The position numbers and the translations under genes were made by a program. Shown here piece after piece: positions 32,116-40,846 of a stretch of 64,000 nt of DNA; positions within the stretch are counted from its first letter, which is position 1; every line of letters begins with the position of its first letter. The notes beneath the pieces are model-generated. The model was not told the DNA's origin and made no database searches. It saw only the letters and a program-made list of their open reading frames with translations. The DNA lies in the NCBI GenBank assembly GCA_030068145.1, contig JAPJBO010000529.1, forward strand, positions 62,001-126,000, in the 5' to 3' direction. This DNA comes from Diplonema papillatum. Its lineage: Eukaryota > Euglenozoa > Diplonemea > Diplonemida > Diplonemidae.

Positions 32116-33494
32116 TTATTTTCTTTTCGATTGCTTTTGATGGGGCATGCAGGCCTGAAATGCAAGAATGGAAAGGAGCAGCGGTGGATTGTGGCACACC
32201 TCGAGGAGATCGCCCGCGTCCCATTTATAATCGTCCGGATACCGCTGGCATATCCGCAGAACCATCAAAGTCGTGCAGAAGGACGTGAGACCGGTGACAT
32301 TGCCGAGGTTGCACTGCTGGTGGACAGTCCTGTCAAATTCGGTTTGTTTCGGTTTAACGTGGCTGAAGGGGGTCGGACTTATCCTAGAAACGAACAACAG
32401 CAACAACAAGTGAGAAGAAGAATGCGATTATTGCCGCAAAACAAACAACATGGTTTCGCAGGGTTTGTGTTTGCACCACTCGTCGATCCTCCTCTGCCTT
32501 CTTCCTCGTCATCGGAGTTCAAGTCCTCGCCCGCTACCTCCTTGTTGACTGGATAGCCCTTGGATAACCATTGGATAAAGACAATAGGAGGCTTATAAAC
32601 ACCGCTGAACTCAATTTCCTCAAAACCGGGTGAATAACAGGTGCACCACCCGTTATGGGCTAAATTATGTGTTGCGTGTGTGCCGTGTGCGGTATGTGTT
32701 GCAGCTGTGTAACTGATGCGGTGCATAACATACCGAACGATCATAATGACGCCTTCGGCCTCTGGGTACTTCGCGAGCTGCCTCTGGATGAGTTCCACCG
32801 ATTCTCGTGACCGCGAAGACATGGGCACTAGGACTATATTGCCGGTGATGTTCGATTTCGGGTCTTTGCAAGCGAAGAAATACACGATGGGAGAAATGCT
32901 GACCCCTTTGTTCTCGAAGCCCAACGCGGTGATGTTGCCGATGAAAGCGGTCATGTCCTCCTCCGCGAGTTTGCCACACTGTTCTATGCTTATGTCGACG
33001 TCGCTTTTCGGCAGGCTGAGCGACAACGCGAAGCTGCCGTACACCGTGGTGGCACACGTCGGCCAAATTAATTGTGCTTGCTCGTGAATAGTCGAAAAGA
33101 GCTTGTTCCGCGAGGCCTTTTCCCCGTCGGTCAACGCCATGAACTTACGGAAGCATCGCACCTCGTAGCCAAGCGTCGGTCGCTTGTCTGAAGAGCCGGC
33201 GAACTTCAACCACGGGGTGGGGGTAGTCTCCGCGCCGCTGCTGGAGCACTGGTCGCTGCTCGAATCCGCACCCCCGCGCCTCCTGGGCCTCGCCGCCCGC
33301 CCAGCTTTGTGCACCGGCTTCAGCGTCGTCATCGTGTCGCTGCTCAAGTCGTCTGCCCCGCCGTTGTCGTCGTGCTGCCCCGCCGGCCCGTCGTGGTGGT
33401 GCCCGGCGCTGCCGTGCGACTGCCGCTGCTGCCCGTACCGTTTCGACGAGCCCGCCTGGGCCGCATCCCTGGGGGGGAGGCGGGGGGACCCCAT
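32116..33494 (-). CDS. TRF4/TUT-like nucleotidyltransferase (non-canonical poly(A)/uridylyl polymerase), multi-exon
   Basis: The ATG at 33494 opens a Gly/His/Ser-rich, low-complexity N-terminus of about 110 aa. The nucleotidyltransferase core follows, with VYGSFALSLSLPKSDVDISI carrying the GS and DxD motif that binds metal and NTP. Then come the helix and strands up to EGVIMIVR. Exon 1 ends CG|GTATGT at 32734/32733. Further exons lie to the left. In another minus frame a segment CNLGNVTGLTSFCTTL (about 32.30 kb) resembles the nucleotide-recognition NNV region of this family, and that frame ends at 32116. I cannot resolve exon 2 borders with certainty. Such enzymes add A or U tails to RNA in nucleus, cytosol or mitochondria. 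No targeting signal is clear here. Confidence 0.65.
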
Positions 33495-35422
33495 AGTTCA
33501 AGATCGACTGTTGTGTTGCGGTTTAGAAAAGGGAAAACATCTGCCTACCCACTCCTTGTTCATGCCATCTTGAATCATGGTGGTGATGAAAAATCGGGGC
33601 TTTAACGGGATCCATCTATCAACCAAGGGAGGTATCTACATTAAACACCAGGGACATTGTAGTCGCTGTGGGCGTAGCATGAGCGCACCTGTGTAAACAT
33701 GAATCCGCCGAGCACGGTCTCGAGTGACTGGTGGTGCCTGTGGCTTGACTGGATGTATCTGAAAGCAGTCTCAACCGTTTCTGATGGATCTTCTCCACAA
33801 ACATCTCGGTCGAAGTTCCTTCAGCTCACTCGCCATCCACTTCCTGAACCAACGAACAATAAGGTTGTCGTACATGTGCTTTATATGGCCCGCGATGGGT
33901 AGGTGGGTGGAGTGAACACCCTTCCAAGATGCAAAACCAGTCCGCACTTGACTATCGTGTGTGTGGCACTCACCAAAACTGCCAAAGCAGAATTCCATCA
34001 TCCCCCTCCCGACTCGGAGTCAGAGGCTCCTACGCGACCGTCCCTTTGGAATCACTACCATCGTTCCGCATGTGACCGCAGTGATTGAGGTCCGAGAATC
34101 AAGACCTGTTGCCGAGATTCTGCTTCCAAGATCGACGGGGCTGCATACATGCGAGCAGCAGCTCCAGCACTGATGACGACGAGCTACAGGTCGCACCTTT
34201 CGCAGTTCCCCTGGTGTCTGCTGTATCACGTATGCTGTCGGTTCGAAGACGTGCTATTGCTCCTCCCGTCTCGTAGGACTCCTCGCACAGGAGAAACACC
34301 CTAGCCTTTTTTGGACCTGGATGGCTGGTTTTGCGTGCACTTACTGCGCGCATTAGACTTAGAACGAGAGACAAAAACAGAACCAGCAACACAGCGGGAA
34401 CCGGCGCCATACTAAAGGCGCGGTGTCGGGGAGGTAGAAAGAAGATCTGCGAGAGCGCAGGTAAAACGTGCGTGGTTTGGTTGTGGGTAAAGGGGGGGGG
34501 AAGCATACAGCATTAGTTCCATGGAATGGGCAGCAAGAGTTCACGAGCACACCACCCAGATGCTTGGTATCACAAAGCCAGTGCGTATGAGTGCGTGATT
34601 CACGCTGTGAAGCCGTCGTGTGTGAGACTCGATGTACCGTGATACCGGTATCGGGTTCACCACCACTGTAAAGGCTGAATCAGACAGACCCTTTTGGTCG
34701 ACTCAGCACATTCGGTGCACGACCACCGCACAGATAGTAGTGAGTGGAGGTGTGCAGCGTATTTCTTGACAACGTTGGTTTAAAAAGTGCTCGTGTAGTA
34801 ATAAAATAGTCAGCTCTCAGACGTGTGTGGACCTGGGTGCGGTGGAGAGAGGAGGAGAGCCACGCACACTCCGAGGAGACGAGTCATTGCGGTATTCTGT
34901 ACTCCCGGCTCCCCCTCAAGCCGACCACACCAGCCCGCCACACAAATTCGGGCCCTAGGTTGTTTGAAAAAGAATTATGGCCAGTTCTGCCAGGACAGCT
35001 ACAACGGGTACGAGGCCAGTAGTACGTCGGAACAGACATAGTTGTGTCTTGTTCGACAATTTGCGAGGTTGCGGGAAAGAGCAAGAGATCTTTGTCGTCG
35101 CGGGTACTCTTCCGTCCTCATTTTCCCTTCAGTTTGTGTGGTTGGTTGCGTTGCTTCATGGTGTTCTGTTCTTCATTATGTGTTTGCCGACGATCCCGTG
35201 TGAGACTTTTCATGTGCAATGGAGCCTCACTTCACCTCTGTGCGTGGGATGGAACTCAAACCAGGTCAGTCGCAGAAGATTCACGTTTAGCTCGTTGAGC
35301 CTACGCGTGTCGGTTGGATGACAGTGTTGCTTTCGGTCGACTACTTTTGGCCGTCGGTTCGTTTCTCCCGCTCTTCTGCGGGGATTGCGGCCAAGAGAGT
35401 TGTGTGTTGTTGCTTTGTTTAC
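33495..35422. other. Intergenic region with one possible secreted-protein exon
   Basis: Apart from the weak exon candidate at 34190-34410 I see no supported gene. Repetitive character is low. The region right of 34.7 kb is the expected 3' flank of the glucanase gene. Confidence 0.35.
34190..34410 (-). CDS. Possible first exon encoding a signal peptide
   Basis: The ATG at 34410 opens MAPVPAVLLVLFLSLVLSLM followed by RAVSA, a textbook hydrophobic signal or anchor with an AxA-like cleavage site, then a basic-proline stretch and KARVFLLCEESYETGG. The frame continues to 34099, but GCGAAAG|GTGCGACC near 34190 could be a splice donor. No downstream exon is recognised, so function is unknown and chance remains possible. 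Confidence 0.3.
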
Positions 35423-36943
35423 TCAAGCACATTCCCCGCACACCGACGGAAAGTCGGAGGCGATTTGAGACAAAGCGGCGGCCTCCGTGCTTCCAGTGCC
35501 GATGAGGTACTCAACACGGGAGCCGCACGTGTAGCAGTCGCCAGTGTCTGATGCACAAGCGTTGCCGTTCCATTGGCTGCCACACGGGGCGCAACTTCCG
35601 CACGCTGACGGGAACTCAGAAGCCACACGGGCACGGGACGCGATGTTTGATGTTCCTTGGGTGACCAAGTGGTCGATCCGAGCTCCACATGTGTAGCACT
35701 CGCTGTCAGCGCACGCGTTGTTGTTCCATTGAGAACTGCAGGTCGCCGCCGGTGGCGGTGGTGGGGTAAAAGAGCCACAACCTCCGCACTCGGTTGGGTA
35801 CTCATTTGCAACGCTCGCCCTCGCAGCAGCGTCAGTCTGGCCTGTGGATTTCAAATACTCGATGCGGGCACCGCACGTGTAGCAGTCGCCCGTGTCCGAT
35901 GCACACGCTTGGTTGTTCCATTGGGCACACTCGGAACCTGGTGGCGGTGATGACGACGGCGGTGCAACAACAGATTCCGGCGTCAAGTCGGGAGCAAGAC
36001 CGCTCTTCAACGTCGTTGACAGGTAGTCGCTTGCCACCGTCGCGCACCCTCTCCCGGACGATGTGGAGGGGTTGCACTGGTAAACACGCACGTAGTCGAC
36101 GTACATGAACTGGCCATTCGCAAACGCAGTAGCGTCAATACCTTTGTCGTTGGTGTTGCCCGCCCAGTCTCCGCCGACAGCGAAGTTCAGCAACAAGTGG
36201 AACTTTTTGTCGAATGGCGAAGCGGCGAATGTCGTCTTCCCGTTAACCTGGTGGAACCAGCCGCGGTGCTTCAGGTTCACAGGGTTCCCGTTACTGTCGT
36301 AGTTGGCGGTAGATCTTTGCTGTGTTGCGTAGTGCGTTCCATCCACGTACCACCGAATCTCTCCTTCCTCCCACTCTACAGTGTAAACGTGGTAACCATC
36401 AGCAGGATTCGCGCCGTTCGGCAGCAAGTATGGTGAGCCGCTGTACTTGTTGTTGGGCCACGGGTTTCCGTAGTGCAACGTTCCGTGGACGTTTCTTTCC
36501 CCACCGACTTTCAAGTTCACTGCCTCCAAGATGTCGATCTCCCCCGACAGAGGCCAGACCCCGAACTCCGAATCAGTCGGCAGCATCCAGAACGCGGGCC
36601 AGGACCCTTGTCCGAATGGGAGTTTGATTCTCGCTTCGAACTTCCCGTACTTGAAGTCCCCCTTGCCCTTCGAATTAAGTCTAGCCGAGCTGTACGGAAG
36701 TGTCAGCCCCGTAGCAGTCATTGCCTTGATCGTCAGCACGCCGTTCGAAACCCACGAGTTGCTGCTGCTCGATGTGTAACACTGCTGCTCGTTGTTGCCA
36801 GAGCCGCTGCAGCTGACCTCGTGGGCCCACTTCGCGGTGTCGATCGACGATCCGCTGAACTCGTCGCTCCAAACCAACTGCCACGCTGCTTCGCAGTCAA
36901 CCACAAACGCTGCAATGACAAGGGCGAGGCTCAAATGGTTCAT
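35423..36943 (-). CDS. Secreted GH16 endo-beta-glucanase (laminarinase-like) with three Cys-rich repeats
   Basis: A complete single-exon 506-aa protein from the ATG at 36943. Residues 1-19 form a signal peptide ending CEA-A. The GH16 beta-sandwich spans about 20-291, with WPAFWMLP (115-122) and the active-site signature GEIDILEAV at 134-142, in which Glu135 (nucleophile), Asp137 and Glu140 (acid/base) are all present. HGTLHYGNPWP and FHLLLNFAVGGDWAG complete the family pattern. A Ser/Pro linker leads to three repeats at about 339-389, 402-451 and 454-505. Each has WNxxACAxxxx(D/E)CYTCGxR, then (I/V)(D/E)(Y/H)L, a spacer and FPxxCGxC-like ends with six or so cysteines. These look like an extracellular binding module. 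It should cut beta-1,3-(or mixed-link) glucans such as storage or cell-wall laminarin. Confidence 0.93.
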   Translation of the reverse strand: MNHLSLALVIAAFVVDCEAAWQLVWSDEFSGSSIDTAKWAHEVSCSGSGNNEQQCYTSSSSNSWVSNGVLTIKAMTATGLTLPYSSARLNSKGKGDFKYGKFEARIKLPFGQGSWPAFWMLPTDSEFGVWPLSGEIDILEAVNLKVGGERNVHGTLHYGNPWPNNKYSGSPYLLPNGANPADGYHVYTVEWEEGEIRWYVDGTHYATQQRSTANYDSNGNPVNLKHRGWFHQVNGKTTFAASPFDKKFHLLLNFAVGGDWAGNTNDKGIDATAFANGQFMYVDYVRVYQCNPSTSSGRGCATVASDYLSTTLKSGLAPDLTPESVVAPPSSSPPPGSECAQWNNQACASDTGDCYTCGARIEYLKSTGQTDAAARASVANEYPTECGGCGSFTPPPPPAATCSSQWNNNACADSECYTCGARIDHLVTQGTSNIASRARVASEFPSACGSCAPCGSQWNGNACASDTGDCYTCGSRVEYLIGTGSTEAAALSQIASDFPSVCGECA

Positions 36944-37914
36944 CGCTGTCTGGAATATCTTTATTTCTTCTTTTATTTACCTGGACTCTTTATTTGGGTG
37001 CACTGCCTTTGTTTCGAAGTATCCTCGCTCAAAGCACGCGTGACGATCCCTTTCACGGTCCCACATCACGTGCCCAGGCTCCAAAACTGTGCTTCCCCGG
37101 AAACTGCCCTCCGGAAAAGGTTAGCGAAGTGCTACAAGCGACGTCATGGAGAAACGGCACGGAAAACAAAAAGGGGCCGAGCAAGGTCATGAAACGGGTT
37201 CATGCGGTCTCTTGCTGATGGCAGGAGCAAGCCCCAGCGAAGCATGCAGAAACAAGAGGTGAAGATATCGAGCTAGACAGTAAGAACACAACGCCCGGCC
37301 AACTACTCACGACAGAAAGATAAGAGGTCCGAACACTAGCAACAGCTTACAGCAGGACCTGGGAGGCACGACAGTTGATGGCCAATAACCGGCAGCTTGC
37401 AAGAACAAGCAAGAACGCCTGTCATCAGACCGTACGACCGGCGAAAATCGCGGAGGCTGGTACCTTGAGGTTAGGTGGGCAAACCCCCCTTGGGGGCATA
37501 AACTTACTCTTCGGTCCATATTTTACACACGACGAGGGGATAGCATCGACGTGCGTCGCCAGGTGGTCCGCTGTCGGCAATCTCTTGGCCCGAAACACTC
37601 GGCGAACTGCCTGCAAAGTGTAGCACAAGTGTGGCAACGGCATCAACCGAAAGGCGAACTCTTATGCCTTCGCTGCGAATTCCTATTGAATGGTTGGTTT
37701 GTCATCATTTATGAAAGACACTTTATTTTCCATCCGTTTCGTATTTCCACTGGTGTACAGTCTTCAGAGTAAGGGCGCCGGCCGGCTGATTCCGACTGAC
37801 AAAAGCTTCAGGGGTATTGTCATAATATTATGTTGGGGTTGGTCTCTTCGGCGACCCACAGGCCGAGGCTGAAAGTAGCTGTTTTTTGCTGACAGCGGTG
37901 AACCTGGATAGGTG
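36944..37914. other. Intergenic region between glucanase gene and hAT-like element
   Basis: No gene supported. The left 100 bp should contain the glucanase promoter and leader. The rest is unremarkable mixed sequence. Confidence 0.35.
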
Positions 37915-38751
37915 CAGTGCAGTCACCGGCCGGTCGAATTGACAAAAAAAAAAATTATTGCTCTCGGATTGACATTCGACCGGTCAAGGCGGTCGAATGT
38001 GGACACCGGTCGAATTCGACCGGCGCCCGTGTCGATTCGACCGGGCAAAAAAAAATTAGAAAAATCTGCCATGGGTAGTGCCTCATAGTAGTAGAAAATG
38101 GTGGGAAAACGGAAAGCTTTGACAAAAGCCAAGGTCACGGGGGCAAGGGCAAGCTTTTGGATTCCCAACTCCGCTCACCAGCTCCCAGATTGCAGCATGT
38201 TCAGCTGCAGCCAGAATACAGAGACTACTGGGGTCTACAACAAGGTGGTGAAGCAGCAGCACACCCACGAAGGCACATGCCAAGGTCACAGCAGTCATAA
38301 TGAGGCCCACCTACAAAACCAAAACAGTGTTCCATTGCCTCAGGCATCTGAAGACTCCACTGCAACCCCGAAACTCGTCGCTCTGGGCCCATCTTTTGTA
38401 TTGTGACAGTGAACCTGGGTTGTCGGCCTGTTCATGGCACTAATGATTCACAAGCGAAGCTACTGGAAAAGTCGTATTACGCCGTCCTACTACTAAAGCA
38501 CGACAGTGTACCAACTTTGTGAGACTGCCCGTTTCAGCTAAACCCAGAGTTTCAAGGGAACTTTTACTCTAAAACACCACATGTTGTTTTCCCACGCGTA
38601 GCGTGGGAAATTTTTTTTCTGGCATAGGATGGATTTCGACCTGTATTCGCCAGTGCAAAAAAAAGTTGTGGCAAATTCCTGTCCAAAAAAAAAAAAAAAA
38701 AAAATTCGGAAAGTGACTTGACTGGTCGAGCGGTCGAGCCTGACTGCACTG
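37915..38751. mobile_element. Second non-autonomous hAT-like transposon with 8-bp TSD
   Basis: The 837-bp element starts CAGTGCAGTCA at 37915 and ends TGACTGCACTG at 38741-38751, an exact 11-bp inverted terminus. The flanks are the perfect 8-bp duplication GATAGGTG at 37907-37914 and 38752-38759. Just inside the left end GGTCGAAT/TTCGACC motifs recur six or more times (37931-38041), and GGTCGAG occurs twice near the right end, as expected of subterminal transposase sites. Poly-A tracts of 10-20 bp lie near both ends. A plus frame at 38098-38406 has no recognisable transposase domain, so the element is non-autonomous. Confidence 0.83.
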
Positions 38752-38867
38752 GATAGGTGTGAAAAAAAAAAAAAAAAAAAAAAACGGACAAACGGTTTGT
38801 GGCAATGGATGACGATACACGCAGAGACCAAACTAGTATTGGATCGGCGGATGGTGCCCGAACTCCG

Positions 38868-39368
38868 AATCATGTGAATTGTGTGTATATTTGAAAGAAC
38901 ATCATCAGCGGATGCTTCCTGTTTCGAATCGTAATCATAGGAGCTTGTACGACTAGCGCAAACTGCTGCGAAAAGGCAGGCAGGGTGAACGGGATGGACT
39001 CATGTGAATTGTGTGTTTAGTTGAAAGGACATCACGAGCGGGAAGCTTCCTGTTTCGAATCGTAATCATGAGTAGCTCGTGCGAGGCAGACGGGTCTTAA
39101 CAACAAACCAGGGGTGGGACTGCTGCGAAAAAGGCAGACAGGGTGAATTCATGTGAATTGTGTGTTTAGTTGAAAGAACATCACGAGCGGGAAGCTTCCT
39201 GTTTCGAATCGTAATCATGAGCAGCTCGTGCGAGGCAGACGGGTCGTAACAACAAACCAGGGGTAGGACTGCTGCGAAAAAGGCAGACAGGGTGAATTCA
39301 TGTGAATTGTGTGTTTAGTTGAAAGATCATCACAAGCGGGAAGCTTCCTGTTTCGAGTTGGAATCATT
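38868..39368. repeat. 149-bp tandem repeat with conserved ~70-bp core (4 copies)
   Basis: Cores begin CATGTGAATTGTGTG at 38871, 39001, 39150 and 39299. The last three starts are exactly 149 bp apart. Each core continues with (A)GTTGAAAG-ACATCA, GAGCGGGAAGCTTCCTG, TTTCGAATCGTAATCAT. The inter-core part carries CTCGTGCGAGGCAGACGGGT and GACTGCTGCGAAAAAGGCAG. The first copy is the most diverged. Confidence 0.85.
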
Positions 39369-40063
39369 ATAACTCCCTGGGAGAGCACTCGGGATTTTTC
39401 GCACCTAGTCGGCCATTGCAGCGAGAACGGCTATGGACTCCTTTCTATACATGAGAATTGTGTGGTTATACAGCCAGGGCTCACGCAGCTCTTTTGTCTT
39501 GGAGCTGAATACCTACTGAAAATCAGTACGTAGAGGCCCCGGGCAAAAAAGAAATAGAGCATAGGGGGCTCACTTGCCAGTGCTGCATGTCTTTGCCTTC
39601 TCTCTGGCCTCAACCCCTTCAGTGTCGCGGTGGTAAGCTACAGCAGGATCTGCCGACGTACTGCGGTATCTTGTCTCTTACACTCTAATTAATGGTCATA
39701 TCATGTGGCCCCCTCTATTTAGTGTATGGAGGAAGTCTTTATAATCTCCCCAGTGTTCTGATTGCAAACACTTGATTTTTCAGCTCGCGTAGCGACCGTA
39801 AAAAAATCGGTACGATGCACCAAATTTCCCGACTCGCGTAAGCCCGACGAAACGGGTTTGTCTGTCATGCATACATCCAAGCCAGCTTGCTCCCTCCTCC
39901 ACGACCTGTCGCAAGGACACAGTGCAATCAGAAGTTGCCTCTGACCCATTTGATGCATTGTTGCCCAGTTCTTCAAAAAGCTCTGCATGGGCCTGCTCGG
40001 GCGGCCTTTGGGTGGCATCTTGACACAAAGTCACTCGTTTTCCCCCAGTGCCGAAAACTGGAT

Positions 40064-40287
40064 CATGCGAATTGTGTGGTTAATGATACAGCATCACTAG
40101 CAGAACGCTTGTGCTCATTTTAGATTGTAATCATCAGAGAATGCCGCCGGACGTGCAGCCAAAGGAGAATCAAAAGCAGCCTGGGAGAAGCCGGCTGTGA
40201 AGACTGAATCATGAGAATTGTGTGGTTAATGATACTGCGTCACCAGCGGAAAGCTTGCGCTCATTTTGAATTGTAATCATCAGAGAA
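40064..40287. repeat. Two diverged dispersed copies of the same core
   Basis: CATGCGAATTGTGTGGTTAA (from 40064) and CATGAGAATTGTGTGGTTAA (from 40210) each continue with TGATAC, GCGTCACCAGCGGAAAGCTT or a close variant, and end ATTGTAATCATCAGAGAA. They preserve the block order of the 149-bp repeat core but not its spacer. A partial start (CATGAGAATTGTGTGGTTAT) is also present at 39450. Confidence 0.7.
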
Positions 40288-40846
40288 CAGGAACCCGAAC
40301 CGTTGGCGACACGGATTGTGTGACAGCCAAATGAGAGAGTCATCAGGTGCCACGAGTGCGTGGGCGGGCAACGGACAATCAGTCCGGGCAAAGTACAGAA
40401 CTGCTGGTTCCGTTAAAAATTAAAACGACTACTGGGGTGAGAAAAATCGTTTGTGCGGCACGTGCAGAGGCCAGATACAACATATGCTGCCTGCAAATCG
40501 TCTCGGTTTAATAATGTCGCATAAACAAAAGTATTTGGCGCGTCCTTTGTTTGTGCGCACTTCCTTCAAACCTGTTTTGCTCATCTAATAGGAGTGAGGA
40601 TAATACACAAAATGCATTTGTTAGACACAAAAAAACGCGTTCTCGGCGGGTGTCGACTTACTTTAAGTCGAGTTCGTGTTTGAAGTCGAGTTTGTGTTGG
40701 CTCGGAATGACTTAAGAGAGCACACAAACGTTCATCATAACTGTGCAAACATGGGGTTTCGACGGTGGGACAACCTGCAAACATCAGGAATCACCTCCTG
40801 CTATTCTAGCCGCGTCATAAACTGTTTTGTGATAAGCAGGAGAAAG

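Larger units (their letters stand above)
38752..40846. other. Repeat-rich intergenic region right of the hAT-like element
   Basis: Holds the 149-bp tandem repeat and two diverged copies of its core. No supported protein gene. 40300-40846 includes the 3' flank of the m-AAA protease gene. Confidence 0.45.

Noticed and set aside
32560-32733. Reading straight through 32733 as coding sequence of the nucleotidyltransferase
   Set aside because: The read-through gives a His/Thr/Ala-repetitive stretch foreign to the family, directly after a GTATGT donor, so it is better explained as intron.
33771-34001. 76-codon minus-strand frame with RWFRKWMASELKEL
   Set aside because: The helical-looking segment was considered as an exon of a secreted or ligase-like protein, but no motif or consistent splice phase supports it.
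38098-38406. Open frame inside the second hAT-like element as a transposase
   Set aside because: It has only about 100 codons, no DDE catalytic or BED-type residues are recognisable, and the element is too short for a hAT transposase.
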